A DNA stretch of 64,000 nt from JBCBKU01 sp965267475 (GTDB lineage Bacteria; Pseudomonadota; Alphaproteobacteria; Rhodobacterales; Rhodobacteraceae), in NCBI GenBank assembly GCA_965267475.1, contig OZ254079.1, forward strand, positions 1,550,001-1,614,000. Reading direction: 5' to 3'. Both the position numbers and the translations under genes were made by a program. The notes under the pieces are model-generated. The model was not told the DNA's origin, ran no database searches, and was given only the letters and a program-made list of their open reading frames with translations. Of this stretch, positions 45,720 through 54,458 are shown piece by piece (the first letter of the stretch is position 1; each line of letters starts with the position of its first letter).

Positions 45720-45870
45720 ATTTCAAATCCAAAATCCAATGTGACCGCCAAGAACTTGATCCATCATCTTGTAATGTCGGTCGCTGTCCGCACTATCTCG
45801 TTGATATCACGTCCATAGTCGTTTTGGGAGAGGTCTGCTTTTCTGAGGTTTGGCTCGCCGCTTGGCAGGT

Positions 45871-46034
45871 GCAGCGAAGGTCAACTTCCCCGTCCATCTG
45901 TGATCCAGGACTTGTTTTGCCCTATAGCCGTTGAACTAAGGCTTGACGGATCGTCGCGGCTGTTGGGCGAAAGGGGGCAGGGCTCTTGGCCCGCTTGACG
46001 TGGAGCGGTGCTTCGCATACGTCCATAACGCCGA
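45871..46034 (+). repeat. Right copy of tRNA-Gly upstream region
   Basis: Imperfect direct repeat of 4951-5112. It contains -35 TTGACG (45995-46000) and, 17 bases later, a weak -10 TACGTC (46018-46023), 11 bases before the tRNA 5' end. It likely drives the intact tRNA. Its divergence from the left copy suggests it came from a related strain with the island. Confidence 0.65.
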
Positions 46035-46108
46035 GCGGGCGTTGTGTAGTGGTAAGACCTTAGCCTTCCAAGCTAATGACGCGGGTTCGATTCCCGCCGC
46101 CCGCTCCA
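46035..46108 (+). tRNA. tRNA-Gly (anticodon TCC)
   Basis: A complete cloverleaf: acceptor GCGGGCG / CGCCCGC, D arm, anticodon stem TTAGC / GCTAA with loop CTTCCAA (anticodon TCC, 46067-46069), T arm GCGGG-TTCGATT-CCCGC, discriminator T and encoded CCA. It sits at the right end of the island and would compensate for the split copy at the left end. Confidence 0.95.
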
Positions 46109-46201
46109 AAAAGCCATCACCGACAAAGCACCTGCAGAATTGTCTCTGTGGATTCCCTTGCTCATTGAAAGAAAAAGGAAATATAGGTTCTTAACCCCTG
46201 A

Positions 46202-46245
46202 CTTCCAAGCTAATGACGCGGGTTCGATTCCCGCCGCCCGCTCCA
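46202..46245 (+). pseudogene. Displaced 3' half of tRNA-Gly; right attachment junction
   Basis: These 44 bases are identical to 46065-46108 (anticodon loop to CCA). Only 93 bases separate the complete tRNA from this copy. It marks the outer right end of the island, or of a nested small element, and begins with the CTTCCAAGCTA core. Confidence 0.85.
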
Positions 46246-46316
46246 TCCCCCTTCATGCGTGATCTCTAGCGGTGCAGTTGTACGTCATAGCCCATGGCCG
46301 CCAGAGGTCACTCAGT

Positions 46317-47090
46317 TCAACGTGCCGCCGCGCGCTTTCTTGAAATCGCCTCATCAAGCGTTTTCTGTGTCCCCGCGCGGAAGGACTCCTCGACAAAGTT
46401 AAGATGCGCCCGCGCCGCGTGTTCCGCCAGTTCCGCGTCGCCGTCCAGAACTGCAGATGCGATTGCCCGATGCTGCGCAAGAAGTTTGTCCCCGGTCCCG
46501 TCCAGCGTTTTCAGGTAGTCGCGATTGTAGAAAACACCGCGCCGGGTGAGGTCGTAGATCGACGTCATCATGTGGATCAGCATGGCGTTGTGGCTGGCTT
46601 CGACAATCACTGCATGGAACCGTACATCCGCTTCGCGCGATCGCTCGGCGTCATCTGTTTTTTCGGCCTGCTCCAGCGCATCCAACTGCGCCTTGATGCG
46701 GTCACGGTCGGTCGGCGTGGCCCGCCTTGCGGCGAGGGCGGCGGCAAAAGCTTCTTGCGCGCGCCGATACTCAAGATAGTCGAAGAACGCCTTCCCATGC
46801 CGTGCATAAAGGTCGATCAAAGCCGGTTCCATCGCTTGGCCGGTCAGCTTGGCGATGAACGTGCCTTCGCCGTGACGCACATCTATCAATCCGTGCGCTT
46901 CAAGGATCTTCAGCGCATCGCGGAGTTTTGGACGTGAAACATTGAGTTGCGCTGACAGCTCACGTTCAGACGGCAGGCGGTCACCTTCGGAAAGAACGCC
47001 CTGAACGATCAGGTCCTCGATCTGTTGGACGACGATGTCGGCCACGTGCTCTGACTCGATTCGGTCGAATATGGTTGCCGAGACGTTCAT
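46317..47090 (-). CDS. GntR-family (FadR-type) transcriptional regulator
   Basis: A 257-residue protein: N-terminal winged HTH (GDRLPSERELSAQLNVSRPKLRDALKILEAHGLIDVRHGEGTFI-type signature, about 40-85) and a helical FCD ligand domain (about 105-240) with metal-site-like His and Asp (VRFHAVIVEASHNAM, QHRAIASAVL). It is divergent from the TRAP transporter operon. GAGGT/ACCTC inverted repeats lie in the shared intergenic region, so it likely represses that operon in response to the imported acid. Confidence 0.9.
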   Translation of the reverse strand: MNVSATIFDRIESEHVADIVVQQIEDLIVQGVLSEGDRLPSERELSAQLNVSRPKLRDALKILEAHGLIDVRHGEGTFIAKLTGQAMEPALIDLYARHGKAFFDYLEYRRAQEAFAAALAARRATPTDRDRIKAQLDALEQAEKTDDAERSREADVRFHAVIVEASHNAMLIHMMTSIYDLTRRGVFYNRDYLKTLDGTGDKLLAQHRAIASAVLDGDAELAEHAARAHLNFVEESFRAGTQKTLDEAISRKRAAAR

Positions 47091-47111
47091 GGCCCTCGCT
47101 CACTTTGCTTG

Positions 47112-47132
47112 GAGGTAAAATTAATGAACCTC
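47112..47132 (-). promoter_or_regulatory. GntR operator candidate near its own gene
   Basis: GAGGT (47112-47116) and ACCTC (47128-47132) form an inverted repeat with an 11-base AT-rich spacer, 21 bases upstream of the regulator start. The half site is the same as in the operator before dctP, suggesting autoregulation. Confidence 0.5.
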
Positions 47133-47245
47133 TAAAGGTCGCGCAATCCAAATGATCCTGAATACTCACTATTTGTCAATGGGATATGAAAACTTGATCC
47201 AGATCAAATTGCGACCTCTCTTGGTCACGTATAGTCGGCAAATTG

Positions 47246-47268
47246 AGAGGTAAACAAAATTTACCTCT
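47246..47268 (+). promoter_or_regulatory. GntR operator candidate upstream of dctP
   Basis: AGAGGTAAA (47246-47254) and TTTACCTCT (47260-47268) are perfect 9-base inverted repeats separated by 5 bases, 38 bases before the dctP start. The size and symmetry suit a dimeric GntR repressor. Confidence 0.6.
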
Positions 47269-47305
47269 GGAGGATCGATCCAAGACCGAGAATTAGGAGG
47301 AAACC

Positions 47306-48358
47306 ATGAAATCCATAGTCACCAGCCTTGCCCTTGCTACAGCATTGGTTGCGGCACCCGTGTTTGCGGGCGACAAACTGCTTCTGAAGACGCCAGTTGC
47401 GTTTTCGACCGAGCTTCCGGGCCTCGGCACGCCGATTCCACGCGTGGCCGAAGAGGTTGAAATCATGTCTGGCGGAACGCTTCGCATGAAGGTCTACGAA
47501 CCAGGCAAGCTGGTTCCAGCATTTGAAATTCTGGACGCCGTGTCGTCGGGCAAGATCAACTCTGGCTACACGACCGCAGGGTACTGGGCCGGTAAGATCC
47601 CCGCAGCACCGCTCTTCTCCGCTGTGCCGTTCGGCCCGGAAGCCGGTGAGTACATGGCCTGGATGTACTATGGGAATGGCCTGGATCTCTACCAGCGTAT
47701 GTATGACGAAGCCGGTTATAACGTGAAGGTGCTACCTTGCGCCGTCATTGCCCCGGAAACATCTGGCTGGTTCTCGAAAGAGATCAATGCGCCCGAAGAT
47801 TTGCAGGGCCTGAAGATGCGCTTCTTTGGTCTCGGTGGCAAAGTCATGGAACGCCTTGGGGTGGCCACGTCGTTGCTTCCGGGTGGCGAGATCTTCCCGG
47901 CCCTCGAAAAAGGTGCCATCGACGCGACCGAGTTTTCGATGCCTGCCATCGACCAGCGCCTCGGGTTCCACAAAGTCGCGAAGTACAACTACTTCCCGGG
48001 CTGGCATCAGCAAGCAACAGTTTTTGAGCTTCTGATCAACAAAGACGTCTGGAACGATGCAACCGAACAGCATCAGCACATCCTTGCAGAAGCCTGCAAA
48101 GCCTCGATGGCGGACAGCTTCGCCGAAGGGGAGGCCATGCAGTTCGAAGCACTTCGGAAGAACATCGAAGAGAACGGCGTCGAAATCCGCCAGTGGTCAC
48201 CCGAGATGCTCGCGCTTTTCAAAGAGACCTGGGAAGAAGTTGCCGCGGAAGAAAGCGCAGGCAACGCGTTCTTCGCCGAAGTGTACTCTGACCTGATGGA
48301 GTTCCGGACCAACTACGATCTTTGGGAAAAGAACGCCTTCTTGCCGCGGATCAACTGA
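47306..48358 (+). CDS. dctP: TRAP transporter periplasmic substrate-binding protein (DctP family)
   Basis: A 350-residue protein with a Sec signal peptide (MKSIVTSLALATALVAAPVFA) and the DctP fold. APETSGWFSKEINAPEDLQG and the downstream LKMRFFGLGG contain the usual Arg that contacts the carboxylate of organic-acid ligands. GGAGG-rich ribosome binding site upstream. It delivers an organic acid to the fused permease encoded next. The exact ligand cannot be read from sequence; the closest style is the keto-acid/lactate-type group. Confidence 0.92.
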   Translation: MKSIVTSLALATALVAAPVFAGDKLLLKTPVAFSTELPGLGTPIPRVAEEVEIMSGGTLRMKVYEPGKLVPAFEILDAVSSGKINSGYTTAGYWAGKIPAAPLFSAVPFGPEAGEYMAWMYYGNGLDLYQRMYDEAGYNVKVLPCAVIAPETSGWFSKEINAPEDLQGLKMRFFGLGGKVMERLGVATSLLPGGEIFPALEKGAIDATEFSMPAIDQRLGFHKVAKYNYFPGWHQQATVFELLINKDVWNDATEQHQHILAEACKASMADSFAEGEAMQFEALRKNIEENGVEIRQWSPEMLALFKETWEEVAAEESAGNAFFAEVYSDLMEFRTNYDLWEKNAFLPRIN

Positions 48359-48368
48359 TCCGCACCGG

Positions 48369-48400
48369 GCGCGCCGGGTTCAATCCCTGTTCCGGCGCGC
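48369..48400 (+). promoter_or_regulatory. Intercistronic hairpin between dctP and the TRAP permease
   Basis: GCGCGCCGG (48369-48377) and CCGGCGCGC (48392-48400) form a 9-bp GC stem with a 14-base loop. No T run follows, so it is more likely an RNA-stability or partial attenuation element that keeps the binding protein more abundant than the permease. Confidence 0.45.
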
Positions 48401-48502
48401 TCGACCTTTCTGACAAAACAATCGCCCGTTTGATCCGCCATCTGACCGACTGGATCCGGGCTTCTTGCGCGCCAACGAGCCGCCCCTTGGAGGAGACACG
48501 CC

Positions 48503-50566
48503 ATGACCTTGCAGACCGAATATCGCGGCGATGTCGCCGAAACCTATGAAGAGCTTCTTGAACATCCGGACCGCGACAGTCAGACGCTTGCCACCCGGCT
48601 CGACAACCTGATCAAGGCCGTGGGTCACACGGTGATGATCGCGAACCTTCTTCTGATCGCAGCCATCGTGACGCAGGTGGTATTGCGCTACGCGTTCAAT
48701 CTGAACTTCCCCAAGCTCGATGAGATGCAGTGGCATCTGTACGGGCTGGTGACAATGGTTGGTGTTTCCTACGCGCTCACAACCGACAGCCATGTCCGCG
48801 TCGATATCCTGCACATGCAGCTAACACGCCGGGCACAACGGATCATCGAGATCCTGGGCCTGACGATCCTGGTTTCACCCTTCATTTACCTGATGATCGA
48901 CCAGGGGATCGACTATTTCTGGGAAAGCTACAGGGTGAACGAGCGATCATCGTCCGCCACGGGTCTGCCATTCCGCTGGGCCTTTAAGGCGATCATCCCG
49001 ATCAGCTTCATTCTTCTCGGGATCGCCGCTGCCGCGCGCCTGCTTCACGATGTGCATGCGCTTATCTGGTCGAACCCGAGCGAGCGCGAAGGCCGCGGCC
49101 TTGGCATCATTCTGGCCGTATTGGCCGGGATTGCCGCGGTCGGATACGGGCTGACTTTTCTGGTCGAGACGACAGAGGAAATGTTGGTCATCGCAATGTT
49201 CATGACCTTCATCGGGCTGCTCTTCACCGGGTTTCCGGTGGCCTGGACGCTGGCAGGCACGGGGATCGTCTTCTGCGGGCTCGCGTATCAATTCGATATG
49301 GGCAACATGGCCTGGACCGGCCTGGAAGACACGTTCACCGGCCTCGACTATCTGACATTGGGTGCAGTGGTGAACCGGATCTATGCGGTCATGTCGAACG
49401 CGGTCCTGGTGGCCCTTCCGATGTTCATCTTCATGGGATTGATGCTGGACGAGTCGGGCGTGGCCGAGCGGCTCATGACCGCCATGACGCGCCTTTTCGG
49501 GACGGTTCGGGGCGGGCTCGCTATCACCGTCACACTGATTGGGATTGTCCTTGCTGCGTCCACCGGGATTGTCGGCGCCTCAGTCGTGCTTTTGGGTGTC
49601 CTGTCGCTGCCGGCCATGGTCCAGCATAAATACTCCAAGACACTGGCCACAGGCGTCGTGGCGTCGGCCGGGACCCTAGGGATCCTGATCCCGCCTTCGA
49701 TCATGCTTGTGATCATGGCCGATCAGATGGCTTTGTCGGTGGGCGATCTTTTTATGGCTGCGGCCATTCCGGGGATGCTGCTGGGGGCGATCTATCTGGG
49801 CTATATTTTCTTGGTCGCGCTGGTGTCGCCGAAGTCCGCACCTGTGCCGGATAATGCGCGAGCGCCCGACTGGGCCGCGGTCAAGGATGTGCTGTTCGCC
49901 GTCCTTCCCCCGCTTGGTCTGATCCTGGCTGTTCTGGGCTCGATCTTCGCAGGCATCACCACCCCGACCGAGGCCTCGGGGATCGGCGCCATCGGCGCAA
50001 CGATCCTTGCGATCGCGTACCAAAAGCTGACCTGGGCGAAGACCTGGAACGTGCTGAAGGCCACCTTCAACACCACCGCCTATATATTCGCGATATTCCT
50101 GGGCGCGACCGTCTTCTCTTTCGTCCTGCGCGAACTGGGCGGGGATGAGCTGATCGAAAATATGGTCAGTTCCACGGGGCTTGGACCGCAAGGCACGATC
50201 ATCTTCATTCTCGGGATCGTGTTCCTTCTGGGCTTCGTTCTGGACTGGATTGAGATCACGCTGATCGTGTTGCCTTTGATGCGGCCAATCGTGAACGGGC
50301 TCGGGCTCGACGTTCCGGGTTTCGGATTGGATGAGCCGGCGCTGCTGTGGTTCGTGATCCTTGTCGCCGTCACGCTGCAAACCAGCTTCCTGACGCCGCC
50401 CGTTGGCTTCTCCCTCTTCTACTTGAAGGGCGTTTGCCCTGACGGAGTGAAATTGACGGACATCTACAAAGGTATCATTCCCTTCGTGCTTTTGCAGCTT
50501 CTGGGCCTTGCCCTGGTGTTCGTCTGGCCGCAATTGACCACATGGTTGCCCTCGGTCGCCTACTGA
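48503..50566 (+). CDS. dctQM: TRAP transporter fused small-large permease (DctQM)
   Basis: A 687-residue polytopic membrane protein. About 1-200 is the DctQ-like four-helix part (MIANLLLIAAIVTQVVLRYAF, KLDEMQWHLYGLVTMVGVSYA) and about 225-680 is the DctM-like part (VALPMFIFMGLMLDESGVAERL, ASAGTLGILIPPSIMLVIMA, TPTEASGIGAIGA). The fusion is intact. It uses the sodium gradient to import the ligand handed over by DctP. Confidence 0.92.
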   Translation: MTLQTEYRGDVAETYEELLEHPDRDSQTLATRLDNLIKAVGHTVMIANLLLIAAIVTQVVLRYAFNLNFPKLDEMQWHLYGLVTMVGVSYALTTDSHVRVDILHMQLTRRAQRIIEILGLTILVSPFIYLMIDQGIDYFWESYRVNERSSSATGLPFRWAFKAIIPISFILLGIAAAARLLHDVHALIWSNPSEREGRGLGIILAVLAGIAAVGYGLTFLVETTEEMLVIAMFMTFIGLLFTGFPVAWTLAGTGIVFCGLAYQFDMGNMAWTGLEDTFTGLDYLTLGAVVNRIYAVMSNAVLVALPMFIFMGLMLDESGVAERLMTAMTRLFGTVRGGLAITVTLIGIVLAASTGIVGASVVLLGVLSLPAMVQHKYSKTLATGVVASAGTLGILIPPSIMLVIMADQMALSVGDLFMAAAIPGMLLGAIYLGYIFLVALVSPKSAPVPDNARAPDWAAVKDVLFAVLPPLGLILAVLGSIFAGITTPTEASGIGAIGATILAIAYQKLTWAKTWNVLKATFNTTAYIFAIFLGATVFSFVLRELGGDELIENMVSSTGLGPQGTIIFILGIVFLLGFVLDWIEITLIVLPLMRPIVNGLGLDVPGFGLDEPALLWFVILVAVTLQTSFLTPPVGFSLFYLKGVCPDGVKLTDIYKGIIPFVLLQLLGLALVFVWPQLTTWLPSVAY

Positions 50567-50681
50567 ACTTCACAAATGGGGCGGCCGGATCGGTCGCCCT
50601 ATGTACTTGACCAAAGACAGGGTCGCGGCGTGAACTCGCTACGGTCTTTGGCATTCTTCGTGTGATGTTGTGGAGAAGCTC

Positions 50682-50755
50682 TGGAGGCGAGTACCGGAAT
50701 CGAACCGGTGTACACGGATTTGCAATCCGCTGCGTAACCACTCCGCCAACTCGCC
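50682..50755 (-). tRNA. tRNA-Cys (anticodon GCA)
   Basis: On the minus strand: acceptor GGCGAGT / ACTCGCC, anticodon stem CGGAT / ATCCG around TTGCAAA-type loop (GCA), T arm CCGG-TTCGATT-CCGG, and encoded CCA (50684-50682). Complete and in backbone DNA. Confidence 0.93.
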
Positions 50756-50902
50756 AGAGCCATCGCGTCGTAAGCGAGCATTGGCGCCAGTGCAAGCGCC
50801 ATTGCAAGCAATCCGGCCAATCCGATCTTGCTTGTGGTTGCCCGCCGCTGGCATCTGTGGCAGATCGGTTGAGACGAATATGAACCGAAGAGTTTAGTTG
50901 CC

Positions 50903-51556
50903 ATGGCCGACTTCTCCGTCCAGCGTCAAATGATGGTCGACACGCAGATCCGGCCAGCGGATGTAACGAAATTTCCGATCATAGACGCTATGCTTTCCGT
51001 CCCGCGTGAAGACTTCGTGCCGGATGACAAGCGGCAGACCAGCTATGTCGGCGAGAACATCCCTTTGGGAGCAGGGCGCGTTCTTCTTGAACCGCGCAGT
51101 TTCGCGAAGCTTCTGGATGCGCTGGACATTGGCCAGTCATCGCTCGTTCTGTGCGTTGGTGCCGGGCTTGGATATGGCACGGCCGTTCTGTCGCGCCTGT
51201 CCGAAGCGGTGATCGCGGTCGAATCCGATGAAGCGCTTGCGACAGAGGCGGAACGCGCCCTGAGCGAGGCGGGCGCAGACAACGCTGTCGTTGTCACGGC
51301 TCCGTTGCAGGACGGCGCGGCAAAGCACGGGCCCTACGATGCGATCATCATCGAAGGCGGGGTCGAGGATGTGCCGCAGACCCTGCTGGATCAGTTGAAG
51401 GATGGCGGACAGATCGGCGCGATTTTTGTGGATGCGGCCCTTGGAACGGCCCGGATCGGTCATAAGTCCGGCGGACAAGTGAGCTGGCGATTTGCATTCA
51501 ATGCTATGGGACCGGTTCTGCCGGGGTTCGAGACTGCGCGATCTTTCGCGCTTTGA
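50903..51556 (+). CDS. pcm: Protein-L-isoaspartate O-methyltransferase-like
   Basis: A 217-residue SAM-dependent methyltransferase. The N-terminus (RQMMVDTQIRPADVTKFPIIDAMLSVPREDFVPD) and the SAM-binding strand LVLCVGAGLGYGTAVLSRL match the PCMT family; IIEGGVEDVPQTLLDQLKDGG follows. In this lineage the gene usually precedes a TolC-family gene, as here. Repair activity is the family role; true Pcm activity is not certain. Confidence 0.85.
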   Translation: MADFSVQRQMMVDTQIRPADVTKFPIIDAMLSVPREDFVPDDKRQTSYVGENIPLGAGRVLLEPRSFAKLLDALDIGQSSLVLCVGAGLGYGTAVLSRLSEAVIAVESDEALATEAERALSEAGADNAVVVTAPLQDGAAKHGPYDAIIIEGGVEDVPQTLLDQLKDGGQIGAIFVDAALGTARIGHKSGGQVSWRFAFNAMGPVLPGFETARSFAL

Positions 51557-51576
51557 CAGACAGACAGGGGTGCAGA

Positions 51577-52956
51577 ATGCGGCGTCATAAGATCAGAACA
51601 GTCGTTTCGGGTGCGCTTATGGCCGCTGCCATCGGATTGGCGCCTGGAATTGTCTGGGCGCAATCGCTGGCCGATACCATGATCAGGGCGTACAGCCATT
51701 CGGGTCTGCTTCGTCAAAACCAGGCACTGCTTCGTGCAGCTGATGAGGACGTGGCCCAGGCGGTGGCGGCGTTGCGCCCGGTCGTCAGCTATTTGGCCCG
51801 CAGCACCTATAACAACCCGGTCGGTCCTATGTCGAACCGGCTTTCGGCAAGCGTGACATTGCAGGCCGAAATGCTGCTGTTCGACTTTGGTAACTCGCAG
51901 CTTGCAGTCGATGCGGCGAAGGAAACCGTCCTCTCAACACGGGAATCGCTGGTATCCGTCGAGCAGGCGATCCTTCTCCGCGCCGTCGCGGCCCATTTCA
52001 ACGTCCGCCGTAATGCTGCGTTCGTGCAGTTGCAAGACAACAATGTCCAACTTCTGGACCAACAATTGCGGGCGACCCGCGACAGGTTCGAAGTGGGCGA
52101 AGTAACACGGACGGACGTGTCCATCGCCGAAGCAAGGGCTGCCGCCGCGCGGGCAGGCGCCGCCGCTGCGCAAGGGAACCTGGCCACCGCGCGCGAAGAA
52201 TACCGCGCTGCGGTCGGGCAATACCCGGGGTCGCTGGCCCCGCCACCGGCACCGCCCAAGATCCCTGCTTCCGTTGGCGAGGCACGGGCAGTCGCCCTGG
52301 CTCGGAACCCGACTCTGAAAGCAGCCCAGCGCGATGTGAAAGTGGCCGAGATCAACATCGAGCGGGGGGAAAAGAACTTTCGCCCGTCCTTGCGCGGAAG
52401 CGCGAGCGTTTCGATTGATGAAGACGGGGATGACAGCCAATCGCTCAGCCTGACCTTGTCGGGCCCGATCTATCAAGGCGGTCAATTGGCATCTGTATTG
52501 CGCCGGTTCCATGCGTTGGCCCAGTCGGCCCGCGCGAACCTTCATGAAACCCGTCATTCGGTTGAGCAGGATGTCGGCGACGCTTGGTCCGGGCTTACTG
52601 TGGCGCGGTCCAGCGTCATGGCGTCGGAAGAAAACGTCCGCGCCAGCCGCGTCGCGTTGAGGGGCGCGCAGGAAGAACTGTCGGTCGGTCAGCGGACAAC
52701 GCTGGATGTGCTCGACCTGGAACAAGAGCTGCTCCAGGCCGAAACCGACCGGATCTCGGCGATCATCGACCGCGATCTGGCGGTGTACCAGCTATTGGAG
52801 ACGATGGGGCTTTTGACCGCGGCCCATTTGCGGCTTGGCGTGCCCACATATGACCCAGAAGCCTATTTCAATGCGGTCAAGGATGCGCCGACTGTGACCG
52901 TGTCGCCGCAGGGCGAGCGGTTGGACCGTGTCATGCGCGCGCTGGGCAAAAACTAG
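51577..52956 (+). CDS. tolC: TolC-family outer membrane efflux protein
   Basis: A 459-residue protein starting at ATG 51577 with AGGGG upstream (a TTG at 51553 is less likely). It has a signal peptide (VSGALMAAAIGLAPGIVWAQ), two repeats of long helices rich in Ala/Gln (VEQAILLRAVAAHFNVRR; LHETRHSVEQDVGDAWSGL) and beta-barrel strands (SLSLTLSGPIYQGGQL). It would form the outer-membrane duct of type I secretion or efflux systems. Confidence 0.9.
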   Translation: MRRHKIRTVVSGALMAAAIGLAPGIVWAQSLADTMIRAYSHSGLLRQNQALLRAADEDVAQAVAALRPVVSYLARSTYNNPVGPMSNRLSASVTLQAEMLLFDFGNSQLAVDAAKETVLSTRESLVSVEQAILLRAVAAHFNVRRNAAFVQLQDNNVQLLDQQLRATRDRFEVGEVTRTDVSIAEARAAAARAGAAAAQGNLATAREEYRAAVGQYPGSLAPPPAPPKIPASVGEARAVALARNPTLKAAQRDVKVAEINIERGEKNFRPSLRGSASVSIDEDGDDSQSLSLTLSGPIYQGGQLASVLRRFHALAQSARANLHETRHSVEQDVGDAWSGLTVARSSVMASEENVRASRVALRGAQEELSVGQRTTLDVLDLEQELLQAETDRISAIIDRDLAVYQLLETMGLLTAAHLRLGVPTYDPEAYFNAVKDAPTVTVSPQGERLDRVMRALGKN

Positions 52957-53027
52957 TTTTCCACAACCGGTTGTGTGGCCGTTTTGAAGCAAATACCATA
53001 CCCTTCTGGGGGTAGGGAGTCGCCATA

Positions 53028-54419
53028 ATGCCGGATCGGTATTCCACGCAGGAAATCGAGGATGTTCTGTCATCGGTGCGCCGACTGGTCTCGGCGCGCA
53101 GTGAAGCCCCGGCTCCTGAGAAGCCCGAAGAGCCTTTGGAAGAAGCCGAAATCGAACAAGCCGGCGCGGCGGACGAAAAACTTCTGTTGACCCCGGCGTT
53201 GCGCATTGCTGAGGAACCCGCGGAGGCGGGCGCAGAAGAACCTGCGATTTCAGATTCGGTTGAGGACCAGGCCGCCGACATGCAGCCAACTTCCACGGAT
53301 CAAGCGCAAAGCTATGATGATTGGCCCACTGCATCGTCCGACACGGCAACGGTCGCCGATCCGGTTGAAACTGTCGCAATCACTGAACCGGTCGAGCAGG
53401 CGGCGGAAAGCCATTCCGAGACGTCATGGTCTGATGTTTCGGACGTCGATGACGTACCTTTGGATGACGCGATCGATACCGCCTTCCGGGAAGAGACCGC
53501 GGAACCGGAAGATCAGGCTGCGCAGTTCAGCGATGAGCCGGGCGCGGAAACGCTGCAGGAAGACGCGGCTTCCGACACCGATCCCCTGGCCGCCCATGCG
53601 GAAGCGGAACCGGCGCCGGAACAGGGGCAGGGCGGATCTGAAACTGCGGACGCAGCCGCCGACACGATGCCCGGTGCAGACGATACGAGCATGAACCCTG
53701 ACGAAGGTGCCGCGGAGCCATCGCAATCAGAGAACCCGTCCGACCAACCCGTTACAACAGCGGGTCTGGATGCGGTTTGGTCGCTTGAGGATCGTATCGC
53801 CGAGTTGGAAGCCGCCGTGGGTGCTGCGCCCGATGAGTTCGAACCAGAGGCCGGCGAAACGCTGATGTCCGGCGAGACGCCGAATGTCTTTCCGTTCGAG
53901 CATGATTTGGATGGTTTTTCGCCTAGGGAAGAGCGTGCCGAGGACGATCCTGACCGCGCTGCGGAAGCCGCTGCAACCGAGGAACGCCTGTTCCAGCGGT
54001 TTGAAAACGAAGCGCCGACCCCGAAAGAGGCCGCAACGTCAGAAACGCCCCGCGATCCGATGCCGGAGCCCTTCGCCGAAGCGTCTGAGGCCCCGCCAGA
54101 GGCTGCGCCCATGGCCGAGGCATCTGATCCGGACCCCGCCGAAGCGCCCGCCGACATGCCGCCGGCTGCCGCACCGCCGGCAGAAAGTGGCGCACAAGAA
54201 CCGGCGGCCCCGTCCGGAGCCATCACCACAGGGGGCGATCCATTGCCGGAAGATCTTGCCCTGGACCTTGCCCTGGCCGAGGACATGCTGCGGGACATGG
54301 TGGGCGAGATCGTGCGGGAAGAGCTTCAGGGCCCCTTGGGCGAACGTATCACCCGAAATGTCCGCAAACTGGTCCGGCGCGAAATTCAGCGTGCCATCCT
54401 GACGCGCGATCTGGACTGA
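53028..54419 (+). CDS. PopZ-like (DUF2497-like) acidic polar-organising protein
   Basis: A 463-residue protein with a short N-terminal helix YSTQEIEDVLSSVRRLVSAR, a ~350-residue low-complexity region very rich in Glu, Ala, Pro and Asp, and a conserved C-terminal helical bundle (LAEDMLRDMVGEIVREELQG, then RNVRKLVRREIQRAIL). This three-part design is that of PopZ, which makes polar condensates and anchors the centromere. The linker is much longer than in Caulobacter PopZ. Assigned by architecture only. Confidence 0.65.
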   Translation: MPDRYSTQEIEDVLSSVRRLVSARSEAPAPEKPEEPLEEAEIEQAGAADEKLLLTPALRIAEEPAEAGAEEPAISDSVEDQAADMQPTSTDQAQSYDDWPTASSDTATVADPVETVAITEPVEQAAESHSETSWSDVSDVDDVPLDDAIDTAFREETAEPEDQAAQFSDEPGAETLQEDAASDTDPLAAHAEAEPAPEQGQGGSETADAAADTMPGADDTSMNPDEGAAEPSQSENPSDQPVTTAGLDAVWSLEDRIAELEAAVGAAPDEFEPEAGETLMSGETPNVFPFEHDLDGFSPREERAEDDPDRAAEAAATEERLFQRFENEAPTPKEAATSETPRDPMPEPFAEASEAPPEAAPMAEASDPDPAEAPADMPPAAAPPAESGAQEPAAPSGAITTGGDPLPEDLALDLALAEDMLRDMVGEIVREELQGPLGERITRNVRKLVRREIQRAILTRDLD

Positions 54420-54458
54420 CAGGTTGCCTTCATCCGGCCTCGGGTTAGGCTTTGACGG

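Larger units (their letters stand above)
5143..46212 (+). mobile_element. tRNA-Gly-integrated genomic island (~41 kb)
   Basis: The boundaries are the shared 11-bp core CTTCCAAGCTA at 5143-5153 and at 46202-46212, with a further copy inside the intact tRNA at 46065-46075. A tyrosine integrase starts 127 bases inside the left end. Recombination between the outer cores would rejoin the left 5' half to the right 3' half and rebuild a complete tRNA-Gly(TCC). The island carries a full tRNA-Gly gene near its right end, which would compensate for the split host gene. Cargo includes toxin/immunity genes, a type II secretion system, a RiPP locus, proteases and a DRT3 defence operon. No conjugation genes or phage structural genes are visible, so it is likely mobilised by other means or is fixed. 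Confidence 0.75.

Noticed and set aside
49676..50533. 285-codon minus-strand frame rich in Asp, Gln and Arg
   Set aside because: It is the antisense of the TRAP permease; its composition mirrors hydrophobic codons on the other strand.
53513..54298. Long Ser/Gly/Ala-rich open frame on the minus strand
   Set aside because: It is the antisense shadow of the low-complexity PopZ-like gene; the composition is explained by that gene's codon pattern and no ribosome binding site exists.
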